The notes under the pieces were generated by a model that searched no databases, had not been told where the DNA came from, and was given only the letters and a program-made list of their open reading frames with translations. Below are positions 1 through 9,794 of a stretch of 64,000 bases of DNA, piece by piece. This stretch comes from Hygrophila difformis (Eukaryota > Streptophyta > Magnoliopsida > Lamiales > Acanthaceae). Positions within the stretch are counted from its first letter, which is position 1, and every line of letters starts with the position of its first letter. The translations under genes and the position numbers were made by a program. The stretch is from positions 23,546,057 through 23,610,056 of the forward strand of contig JAOANR010000002.1 of NCBI GenBank assembly GCA_030278955.1. The letters are read 5' to 3'.

Positions 1-117
1 ATAAATTTTTATTTTTTTTATAATCTAATCAATATTCAACAATTTACTATACAAACTCAAAAAAAAAAAAAACGCAAACCATAAATTTATTTAATATAAA
101 ATTGACAATACAATACT

Positions 118-1436
118 CTAAGAATTTGAAAATTCTTCCCATAAATGATCAATCAAAGCATTACGAAGGGCAAAATGAGCATCTTTATCATCGATTTTTC
201 TAAATCGGGTAAGAAATGCTTGGAACTGATCAGTTTCTTCATCTACCACTTCAACATCGGGGATCGGAACTTCTCTTGCATCATCAATAGACACTTCAAG
301 ATCCCTTTCATATTCAATTATCATATTAGCATAATAATGCATGCTGCCATTATATCATGCAAAACATCTTTGTTCCAAAAACGGGCTGGATTGGCTACAA
401 TTGCAAATCGACTTTGAAGAACTCTGAATGCTCGCTCGACATCTTTTCTACATGCCTCCTGTTTCATTGCAAATAATTTCTTTTTTTGTGTTCGGGGATC
501 CTGAATTGTTTGCACAAGTGTTGCCCATTTTGGATATATCCCATCCGCAAGGTAGTAACCCATATCATATTCTTTTCCTTGGATGACATAATGTGCCGGT
601 GGAGCAATTCCTCTAGCAAGATCAGTAAAAAGATGAGATCTTTCTAACACATTAATATCATTATTAGATCCTGGCATACCAAAGTATGCATGCCATATCC
701 AGAGATCATAATCAGCAATAATTTCAAGAATTATTGTTGGTTTTCCACTACGACATGCATATTGCCCTCACCAACCAGTTGGACAATTTTTCCACCTCCA
801 ATGCATGCAATCTAGACTACCTAACATTCATGGGAATCCACGCGTATTGCCAATATACAGTAGTCTTTCAATATCATTTGAATTAGGGGATCTTAAATAT
901 TGAGTTGAAAATATTTCAACAATTGCACGACAAAACCTCTTAACACATTCAATGGTAGTGGACTCACCAATATTAATGTATTCATCAACTGCATCCGCGG
1001 GCAATGCATATGCCAATACACGAAAGGCAGCTGTAACTTTCTGAAGTGTGGACAAACCCATCCTCCCGGCTGCATTGCACCGCTGCTCAAAGCATTCATC
1101 ATGGTTTTTCACAGAATTGGTGATACGAAGAAATAAACTTCGAGACATTCGGAAATGTCTACGAAACATTTCTTCATTGTATGTTGGATTTTCAGAAAAG
1201 TAGTCATTGAAAAGTCGTTCGGAAGCTGCATCTCGATCACGATGGATTACTCTACAACCCGGAACCGAGCCTCCATGTACATTTGCGGTAGCTTGGTTGC
1301 TTAACCACCCTGCAACAACAAGATTAGTGTTACATTGTTGTTGAATGAGTAATTGTTGGTGATGACGTATTGAATTATCAATATCATCATCGAATAATAT
1401 TGAAGTGAAGTGATGAGGAATGCCATTGGGATTCAT
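118..1436 (-). pseudogene. HARBI1-like PIF/Harbinger transposase, broken
   Basis: Read on the minus strand, the start at 1436 gives an N-terminal region and a helical DNA-binding segment (MSRSLFLRI and the following GLSTLQKVTAAFR). The DDE nuclease domain then follows with the first Asp in GSLDCMHW, the second in SNNDINV and a Glu in VERAFRVLQSRF. The family cleaves and joins transposon ends in the nucleus with help from ORF1. The frame carries an in-frame TGA just after RGFP (about 825-827) and another after CPTGW. A one-base deletion near 330-345 shifts the C-terminal part (ANMIIEYERD) into another frame. The total length of about 430 codons is close to full length. The identity is clear and the gene is inactive as it stands. 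Confidence 0.88.
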
Positions 1437-1650
1437 CTTTCTTAAGAAATATTTTAGGTAAATGGTTTGCTACATGTGAATGAAACTAGCTTCTATTTTA
1501 TAATGATAAAAATGCATTGGATTCCAAAATGATAATTGAGTGTGAGTGGGAAACATGCATGTGAGCACAACGAAAGTGGACATCTCTCCATATTTTGTTG
1601 GCTTGTGCGTGAGTGGGAATATTGTCATAGAGAGCATAATGTAAGTGAGA

Positions 1651-2060
1651 ATCCGGATATGAGTAGTCTTTGCCTTGGAATGTGAGCATGACATAACAAT
1701 TGAGTGGGAATCATGCCATGTGAGGTTGAGTGGGCATCTTATCATAATTTGTTGGTTTGTGTGTGAGTGAGAATCATACATGTGAGGTTGAGTGGGCATC
1801 TTATCATAATTTGTTGGTTTGTGTGTGAGTGAGAATCATACATGTGAGGTTGAGTGGGCATCTTATCATAATTTGTTGGTTTGTGTGTGAGTGTGAATCA
1901 TACATGTGAGCATAATGAATAAGAAAATTCGGATATGAGTAGTCTTGGTCTTGGAATGTGAGCATGACATAACAATTGAGTGGGAATCATGCCATGTGAG
2001 ATTGAGTGGGCATCTTATCATAATTTGTTGGTTTGTGTGTGAGTGGGAATCATGCATGTG
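1651..2060. repeat. G/T-rich tandem repeats, about 62-bp unit
   Basis: Between the divergent Harbinger genes a unit of about 62 bp is repeated three times in tandem at roughly 1720-1912. It includes GAGTGGGCATCTTATCATAA. A longer block (1651-1722) containing GGATATGAGTAGTCTT is repeated at 1929-2000. The plus strand is strongly G/T-rich. No coding signal is seen. Small open frames here are by-products of the repeat. Confidence 0.85.
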
Positions 2061-2260
2061 AGCATGGCATAACAATTGAATATGAATCATGCCACATTGG
2101 TTGAGTGGGAATATTGTTTGAGTGAGAATATTGTCATGGTTTTTTGTATGTATAGAAATATCTTGTTATAAATTGCAAGGTTCACACATTTGCACTCACC
2201 ACTCCATAACTTCCTAAAATCTTTCTTGGTTGCTAGTTTCTCTCAAATTCTTTCTTTGAA

Positions 2261-3280
2261 ATGGCCAATTCTAGAAATACTAACTACTCTATTGATGAAG
2301 ATAGACATCTTTGTCGTGTGTACATAGATATATCCCAAGATCCGGAAGTTGGAATTGCTCTAGAAAAGAGCAATTCTGGGGTGGTATTGCTCAAGTTTAC
2401 AATGCTGATATACCAAACTCTTATATGCCGGATAGAAGTCATCGATCAATGGAGAATCGTATGCATCTTATCTTGAGTGCAACATCTAAGTTCAAGGCAT
2501 GCAGTCAACAAGTTGAATACACTAATCCAAGTGGCGCATCCGAAAGTGATATTGTAAGTTTACATTTTCTTTTTAACTGTGAATTACCGTATTTCAAAAT
2601 ATTAAAATGTTTTATTGTTATTCAGATGAGTCGTGCAAAACAATTGATGACACTCGATCCCAAATATAATAAAGGATTCAAATTTGAGCATGTATGGGAT
2701 CTTCTGAAAGATTTCGAGAAGTTCGAATGTAAATCACAGAAATCACGCCCCGATGCATTTTCTTCCCAATCGGCCCAGTCAAATACGCCGGTGCCGGATT
2801 CTCCCAATCACCCGATGCAGTTCCCTCATTTGCAATAAATTTAAGTGATGACAGTGGAAGTGGTTCTGCATCTAAGCGCCCATTGGGAGTTAAAAAGACA
2901 AAATCGAAGAAGAAAAAGGTGAGGATTTTTCTGTTCTAGTAAACACATTATTGGAATCAAATCAAAAAATACAAACATTATTTGAGGGGTCAAATGTTAA
3001 AAATTTGGAATTACAAGAAAAGAGAAATAATGAAATAATTAGAGCAAATGACCTGATCCAAAAATCGCAAGAAATGGCACAATGGGAAGCTGATAATAAA
3101 ATTATAATGATGGATACATCGTCAATTCCCAACATGGCATCTCGCTTATACTTTGAGCAAGAACAAGCGAGGATTATTCAAAAAAGATCAAGCGTTCATC
3201 CCGGCAATAATTTCAACTTTGGAAGTTATTTTCCAGATATGGGAGGATCTGGATCTGGATCGGGCTTAGGAGATTATTAA
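2261..3280 (+). pseudogene. Harbinger ORF1, SANT/trihelix and NAM-associated domain protein
   Basis: This is the accessory DNA-binding protein that helps PIF/Harbinger transposase find its ends. The first exon starts at ATG 2261 with a SANT-like segment (YSIDEDRHLCRVYIDISQDP). A frameshift near 2345-2360 moves the frame to the stretch running from FWGGIAQVYN to QQVEYTNPSGASESDI. An intron with GTAAGT donor and TTCAG acceptor (about 2555-2624) precedes the NAM-associated part (LDPKYNKGFKFEHVWDLL). The coiled-coil C-terminus (ARIIQKRSS) and a Gly/Ser-rich tail end at 3280. A further frame break lies between 2838 and 2951. The family assignment rests on motif order and on divergence from the transposase. 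It is probably non-functional. Confidence 0.75.
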
Positions 3281-3404
3281 TGTATAATTATTGTACTGCA
3301 TTTAGTGTAATGTTATTGTATTTCTGTATTTTAATTTTAATGCAATGTATTTCAATTCTATATTAATGTAATATTTCTAATTATTTCAATTATTTAATAT
3401 AATA

Positions 3405-4613
3405 TCTATTAATATACTATAAACGGGAGAGCAAAAATTAGCCAAATCTAAATTTGATTCTTAGCCGTTGGATCCTGAATTGAATTGGAATTGTGACTGT
3501 TGGATCAATAGTCTCTCAATTGAATTTGCTCTCTCAATCGTCTCTCAATTCCATTTGCTCTCAAATCCCTTATTCCTCTCAATTCCGTCTTTCGTCTCCC
3601 CCAGTGCTCTAGGGTTGGGAATTCCTAATTTTTGAGAAGGAGAGAAATCCCCAAATTCAATTGCTGGGTACGCCATTGAAGAGCTTTAGGGTCTGTGAAT
3701 TTTTTCGCCAAACTCATTTCCACTACGTTTTTGCAAAGGGTGTTCGATGGAAACGTCCGGCGAGTTAGGGTATTCCCCGCCTGCGCAACCACTGGCTGTC
3801 TCCGTATCTGGTCTGCTGTGTCTGTCTCTCTGTCAGCTCACCTACCCTCGCGCAGCTCTTCGCTCCTCCCCAGGCCTCCTTGTGTTCGTCACCTTCGCAG
3901 GAGCAGTTTAAGGTAACGATTGTTTCTTTGCCACTACTGTACCCTGCGATTTCCCTATTTAAATTATTTCTTGTCTGTGACTTCTGTTTAATTTGTTTTG
4001 TTTTAGAGTATATTTGTTCGCTGCGGTGATTTAGGGTTTCACCAAACAGAAAAGGGTGGGTTCTACCGAGGGTTTGGGGTTAAATTTTAGGTTTGATGTT
4101 TTGCTTGTTTTGATTTGCGGTTCAAATTAATGATTGTTTTGTGCATGTTTGTGGTTCAAATTGATTGATTTTAGGGTTGATGTTGTGCAATTGTTCCTGA
4201 TATCCAATTTTCTAGAGTATTTCGTTTCCATTGAGATGCGAAGGAAAGGTGATAAATATTTTCGTATCCTTTAATCCATGTTGGTTCGGTTGATTTATAC
4301 AGTCATCTGATGAAATTCTTTCTTGGATGGAAAGATATTGATTGCAAAAGAAGAGCTTTTGCTCTCCAACAGTTGGATTACAAATGAGCTTAAATATTAT
4401 GATTGAGTCCTTAGTACACTTGCTAATAGTGTTCAGCCTCATTTCTAGGTCTGATTATACATAATATTGTCATACCTTTCTCCGTACTTTGTCATTGATA
4501 GGCAAAAGAGGACTGTAGAATTTCATGATTGCAAAGTATGGAAGTTGTCACATATTTTTATGCCCTTATGTTCACATAGATTACAATATTGATCTGAAAG
4601 TCTGTTGATTCAG
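3405..4613 (+). other. Helitron 5' region, no recognised gene
   Basis: This stretch of about 1.2 kb lies between the Helitron 5' end and the first CPN60 exon. It has a C/T-rich stretch at about 3560-3910 that looks like a plant 5' untranslated leader, with a short open frame from 3695. T-rich intron-like sequence follows. No protein family is recognised. It may be a captured promoter and first exon from an unknown gene, but this is inference. Confidence 0.4.
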
Positions 4614-5084
4614 CTATTATTGGTTGATAAAAAAATAACAAATCCAAGGGAGCTGTTCAACATACTGGACAACGCTGTCAAGGAGAAGTACCCGGTTGTC
4701 ATAATTTCTGAGGGTATCGAGCAGGAAGCTCTGCCTCTTGTGATTAGAAATAAACTGAAGCGGGTGTTGAAAGCAGCAGCTGTCAAAGCCCCTGCATTTG
4801 GCGAGCGCAAAAGCCACTATTTAGAAGACATAGCTATCTTGACTGGAGGTGCTAAATTCCAACAATGTATTATGATTTTGCCATGTTGAGGTGTAGGAAC
4901 TAGGAATCTAACCTCAGTGATCATTTCCTTCTACAGGAACAGTGATCAGAGACGACATGGGATTGACTCTTGAAAAAGCAAACAAGGATATGTTGGGCTC
5001 AGCTTCCAAAGTTGTGATAACAAAAGATTCCACATTGATAGTAACAGATGGAAGTAGTCAAGAGGCTGTTAAAGAGAGGGTTAC

Positions 5085-7775
5085 TGTAACACCCCGGTTT
5101 TTGGTCACCCAGGTCGGGATGTCACCGCCACACCTCCCTAGCAAGACACGGTTTCCCCGAGCTTACTAAAGAGATGCAAGGCTATGGTTTTTCAGAATTT
5201 AAAATATTCAAACAACCCATTAATATATAATTTTAAAAAAAATAATACATCAAAGTTGCAGCGGAAAATAATATTTACATATATAATGCAGCGGAATATA
5301 AAAATAGGGCCAACATGGCCTACTCACGGGTTAAACAGGCCCGTTCATATAAGATCTAGACTAATACAAACATTCAAAATAATATATCACCCCAAGCTTC
5401 CCGTGTATGCATATGACGATGCCTAATTCTCAACTCTGGAAGAAAAAGAAATAAAAATGGTTTGGTCAGCACTACGTGCTGAGTAAGTTAACACAAACAT
5501 GATTAAGGGGTTTCAAAGCCATTATTTATATTTAAAGGAAACATGTGCATAGTGTAATTTGTTCTACAACATGATAAAATAATCGCAAGACATAATTTAA
5601 AGGCATAATTTAAATAAGGAAAATGCTCAAGTATTTCAGGATTTCACTCTTCCTCTTTTATTCGATATAATCTAGTATAATTTATTCTTGGGGAATCGAA
5701 CCCGCAAGAAAACAGACAATCGCCCTTGGGGAATCGAACCCGCAAGAACTCACATACATCCTAGGGAATCGAACCCGTAGGAATCAACACATATTCTGGG
5801 GAATCGAACCCGCAGAAAGACACACCCTGGGGAATCGAACCCGCAAGGTTTGACACGGACATCCTGGGGAATCGAACCCGCAGGAGAACATACAATCGCC
5901 CTTGGGGAATCGAACCCGCAAGAACTCACATACACCCTGGGGAATCGAACCCGCAAGGTTTGACACAAACATTCTGGGGAATCGAACCCGCAGGGACACA
6001 GACGCCTTGGGGAATCGAACCCGCAAGGTTGAACAACTTTCGTTAATTTCACAAGTTTCGCAAATATAAGTTTATAAAACGCTGTTTACTCCAAATTTCG
6101 TGAAAGATCAGTTTAAATTCCAAAATTTCTGAAAATTGACCAGTGACTCGGAAACGTCGAGATGAACAACTTTCGTGTTTTAACTTTTTTCGATCCGAGA
6201 TACCGAAATAGGTCAACAACGTCAATTTCCGTCAGATTAAAAATCTGTCCGCGTTTTCACACAGCAGTTTAAAAGTTTCGAGATCCACCATAGCAAATGA
6301 ACTCCAAATTTGATGAAATTTTATAGGGACCTTTCTAAGACAATTATCTACAACTTTCATGTTCGGCTAAAGATCTAATTCGGCTTAGAACCATAGTCAA
6401 AAACGTGATCAAGATCATACCTATGTTCTGTCCAGTTTTCAAGATCCGATTTTAAACCAGTTCGGTTTGGGGTGGATTTCATACATCAAATCATCACGAA
6501 AAATTCTGAAATTTTACGGAGGTATTCATAACGTATAGATCTACAGCTCTTATGTTCAACGCCAAGCCTAGATCGGTCTAGATCTAAGGTAGAAATCACC
6601 AACAAGTTCGAATAAAGAATCTATCATCGTTTCAAGATCTAAACCACAGGCAGGTCTGTTCGTGGTCATTTTCGGATATCAAAACACGATGAAAAATTAT
6701 GAAAATTTTACAGTAGATAGATCTAAGCCTTAGGAATGTTTTTCGTGTTTTACGTTTTCCCGTCTGAGGTCGTTTTAAGGTTCGGAAAAATTAGACAAAA
6801 CTGTTGTGCCGTTAGAAATCACATGTGGACAGATTTACGAAAGATTTGATTAAGTTTCTAGATTTAAATATTTTAACTACTCCCAAAACCATGTAAGCGT
6901 TAACTTACAGATATATGGATGTCTCGGCTCGATGATTCGGAGGCGTGGCTTCCACGTTCTTCGTTCTCCCTCCGAGATCCTTCGTTTTTCCTCAACGCGT
7001 CCGGATCGGGGTTTAGAATAGAAAAGAGGTTTAATTAGGATTCGTTTTCGAATCACAAATGGTAAGGAAGGGATCAGATCTTACCATGATGACGGGAGTC
7101 CTTGGATTTTCGTCCAACCCAGTCCCCTCTCTTGCCTTCGTGCCTCCGACGACTCCGGGATTAGGGTTTCAATCGTGTAGAGAGATTTCGTAGGGTTTTA
7201 AAACGTATTCGGAGCTTTTCGAAGTTCTTATTTATAGATAACTAAGGCCTAGGGCGTCCAAGATCTGACTCTAAGAGTCTAGAGTCGAAAGATGTTCAAC
7301 CGAAAGCCGAAAAATCCGCCTTCGGGCGAGAAAATCTCGCTTGGTTTGTTGCTGCCAGTGTGGCGCGGTCGTGGCGCGGTCTAAGGCCAACAACCGCTCG
7401 GCCAGCGCGCCACTCACGCCTGGACTCCGGTCCGGGCGGGTCGTGCGATCCGTCGCGCTTTTCCTCCTCTCTTTCGGACTTCTATCCCTCTATGTTCCCA
7501 GATTCCGATTTCCGTGGTATCTTCGGGCTCCGATTTCCTATCCTAATTTTATTCGGATCTAAATTTACATTTGGACTCGGGTTATTGAGTCCATCGATGT
7601 TGGGTTTCCGTGTAACCATTTATTCGATTAAATTGTCTTCGGCTTCCCGGGTTCTCGGAATTTTGTTTCCTTTTTAATTTAAATTCCATTTCTCATCTTT
7701 TATGATTCTTTATTTATTTATTATGTTCTCTTTATTATTTATTTATTTTATGTTGTAAAATTCTCGGGTATTACA
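5085..7775 (-). repeat. 3' LTR of the gag-only element
   Basis: This 2,691-bp LTR runs from TGTAACACC to ATTACA and acts as the 3' LTR in minus-strand sense. It is nearly the same as the LTR at 9795-12475. One visible difference is a short deletion in the other copy near 11228. It contains the ten-copy B-box-like minisatellite at 5689-6030. Confidence 0.95.
5689..6030 (-). repeat. Ten-copy minisatellite with tRNA B-box-like core
   Basis: The motif GGGGAATCGAACCCGC occurs ten times, spaced roughly 31-37 bp, with variable sequence between copies. Its reverse complement GCGGGTTCGATTCCCC contains GGTTCGATTCC, the consensus of the RNA polymerase III B box and the T-arm of tRNAs. The B box reads in the sense direction of the retrotransposon. 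Copy 3 is slightly altered. No complete tRNA fold surrounds any copy. Confidence 0.9.
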
Positions 7776-8060
7776 GTCTACCCTCCTTAAGAATCAACTT
7801 CGTCCTCGAAGTTGTGTTTCGGCCTTTCTCGTGCTAAGGTCTTTTGTTTTGTTTGTTTTGTTATTTTGTGACTGAACTTAGAATTAAAACTTCTAAGCTG
7901 CCTACGTACCCGGTGAAGGGATCAAGCCATAACGTAGTTCAAAACAATTTGAATATGTTTATTTATTCATTCGGAATACATATCGTCAAAAATAAATGTC
8001 TATTTTACGGGGTATTACATCCTTTCCCCCTTAGGACTTCAGTTATGTCCCCATAACTGC
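7776..8060 (-). promoter_or_regulatory. Polypurine tract and two conserved palindromes before the 3' LTR
   Basis: On the minus strand, AAGGAGGGTAGAC lies directly before the 3' LTR and is the likely plus-strand primer. Two palindromes are present: AACTTCGTCCTCGAAGTT at about 7797-7814 and AGTTATGTCCCCATAACT at about 8041-8058. Both recur in the same order in the elements at 58549-58750 and 62336-62582. They could form RNA hairpins in the 3' part of the genomic transcript. Confidence 0.75.
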
Positions 8061-8067
8061 CTACTTT

Positions 8068-9132
8068 TTATTCTCTTCCTTGATCTCCTTGTTGAGGGTT
8101 TACCAATTCTATCCTCTTCTCAATCATCTCCTCACGAACATTACATTCTCTAATCATGTGGTCTTCCCCACCACATCTATAACAAGTCCCACGCCTTGGG
8201 CACTCGCGCACCAGATGGGCTTGATGGCATTGTGGGCAACGGGGTACGACTGTACGACGTATGCCATTTCTCCCATTATAGAAATCCTTATTCTCGTTCC
8301 TATCTTGTCCATCGTTATTGCTCCGATTCTTCTTCTCAACTCCTTGCGAGTCCTTGCTCGTCTCCCCATTTTCCTTACGCTTCAGTTGCTGGACTCGATC
8401 AATTGCTACAGCTCGATCATAAACCGTCTGCAGGTTCGTGAATTGTCCTACTGCAAGTATCTCCCGGATACTAAGGTTCAGACCCATCTCGAATTTCTGA
8501 GCCTTGTCAGAGTCGGTTGGTACTGTCCTCGTAGCAAATCGTACCAACTCCTTAAACCGGGTGTAATACTCCTGCACCGTCCGTCCCTCTTGCTTCAGTG
8601 ATAAAAACTCTTCGTACATTGCCGCCTTGGTGCTCATGGGGTAGAAGCGGTCCCTTAGATCCTCCTTAAGTTTAGTCCACGAATAAGCTTCTTCAACTTC
8701 CTCTAAATTCCTCTGGAGGTCTTGCCACCACTCATCGGCTCCGCCTCCTAAGTAGTAGGTTGCTACTCGTGTCTTTGCCTCATTAGGGCATTTGATAGCA
8801 TCCAAGAGCTTATCAAATGTACGGATCCACCCCTCTAGTTTGGCGGGATCCTCCTGCCCATCGTAACGTGGTGGTTGATAGGGATTCACCAACGCTAGGT
8901 AGTTGGTTTGAGCTACGGGCGGAGGTACTGCTGCAGGTGTCCTATGCACCTCCGCATTTCCTAATGCAACTAGGAATCCCACTATCGTTTTTAAACGTGC
9001 TTCCATATTATTGGGCGCTTGAGGCACTTGCTCTCCTAGGTTCTGAGGACTTTCACTGTTGTTGGGCGTGTTGGAAAGGTTAGCGTCAGTGCCGTTTGGA
9101 CTCACCTTCCTTGGTTTCCTCCTAGGCGCCAT
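8068..9132 (-). CDS. Gag protein of Ty3-type retrotransposon
   Basis: This is an intact 354-codon frame. Gag forms the virus-like particle in the cytoplasm and packages the element RNA. Residues about 75-240 form the retrotransposon gag domain (YQPPRYDGQEDPAKLEGWI, LGGGADEWW, LRDRFYPMSTKAAMYEEFL, LKQEGRTVQEYYTRFKELV). A Lys/Asn/Asp-rich linker follows. Near the end there is a zinc knuckle CYRCGGEDHMIREC, a CX2CX4HX4C pattern, preceded by a second Cys/His cluster (CPQCHQAHLVREC). The frame stops soon after the knuckle with no protease or polymerase behind it, so pol would have to come from a related element. The start at 9132 is the first Met (MAPRRKPRK). No breaks are seen. Confidence 0.93.
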   Translation of the reverse strand: MAPRRKPRKVSPNGTDANLSNTPNNSESPQNLGEQVPQAPNNMEARLKTIVGFLVALGNAEVHRTPAAVPPPVAQTNYLALVNPYQPPRYDGQEDPAKLEGWIRTFDKLLDAIKCPNEAKTRVATYYLGGGADEWWQDLQRNLEEVEEAYSWTKLKEDLRDRFYPMSTKAAMYEEFLSLKQEGRTVQEYYTRFKELVRFATRTVPTDSDKAQKFEMGLNLSIREILAVGQFTNLQTVYDRAVAIDRVQQLKRKENGETSKDSQGVEKKNRSNNDGQDRNENKDFYNGRNGIRRTVVPRCPQCHQAHLVRECPRRGTCYRCGGEDHMIRECNVREEMIEKRIELVNPQQGDQGRE

Positions 9133-9779
9133 TTTTTGTTATAACGTGTATAGATTAGCTTATCTTGGTTTAGATAGATCGCTCAAACAAGACGTTTCGT
9201 AAATTTTCTAATTTTAAATTTTCGGATTTGTTGTTTGGAAATCCAAACAAGATTTCTGGAATAAAGAGTGTTTTAATAAAACTTGATTTTTTTATTGTTC
9301 CACATGAGGAAATTTTCTAATTCGTACAAGAGTAGGAATGGCTAAGGCCGAGAGTTCGTAGGTGTGCGCTTAGATGAACGCGATCTAGAACTAAGGCAAG
9401 ATCAGTCTCTAGTGAGCGTTTCTAATTTGATGGCAAGCGTCTAAGTCATCTAGTGCAAGCAAAAGACCTAGGTTAAATTTCGCCAAGATTCTAAGTTATA
9501 ATTCGCCAAGATGCTAAGTTAAAGTTCGCCAAGATTCTAAGTTCTCTAAATAAAGGATTGCAATATGCAAATGCAAATGATGATCCCCCCCCCCCCCCCC
9601 CCCAAAAAAAAAAATAATTCATGCGCTATGTATATATATTTTTCTAATTTCCATGGGGTTTAAAAATAAAATTTTATTCCATGGAACTAATGCTTTAAAA
9701 TTTAAAATGATAGTCAAAATATTAATAATAGTTTAAAAATAGTAATGGTTTAAAAATAGTAGTTTTAAAAATATTCTGG
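9133..9779 (-). other. Leader between primer-binding site and gag
   Basis: This 5' untranslated leader of the gag-only element holds a C-run followed by an A-run at about 9586-9615. It also has short direct repeats containing TTCGCCAAGAT with TCTAAGTT at about 9477-9545. No coding potential is seen. It would include the packaging signal, which cannot be placed by eye. Confidence 0.6.
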
Positions 9780-9792
9780 GCTCTGATACCAC
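9780..9792 (-). promoter_or_regulatory. Primer-binding site, initiator tRNA-Met type
   Basis: The reverse complement reads TGGTATCAGAGC, the usual plant retrotransposon primer-binding site complementary to the 3' end of initiator tRNA-Met. It lies a few bases inside the right LTR and fixes the element sense as minus. Confidence 0.95.
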
Positions 9793-9794
9793 TT

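Noticed and set aside
5689..6030. CRISPR-like array of ten short repeats with unique spacers
   Set aside because: It lies inside both LTRs of a plant retrotransposon. The repeats are B-box-like, the spacers are partly similar to each other, and no cas genes exist here.
5689..6030. Cluster of tRNA genes
   Set aside because: Only the T-arm/B-box core is present. No acceptor stem, D-arm or anticodon arm surrounds the copies.
5750..6052. Open frames with repeated CGFDSP units as a repeat protein
   Set aside because: They translate the B-box minisatellite on the minus strand; frames are open only because the unit lacks stops.
8080..8601. Plus-strand open frame opposite gag
   Set aside because: It is a shadow of the well-supported gag gene on the minus strand.
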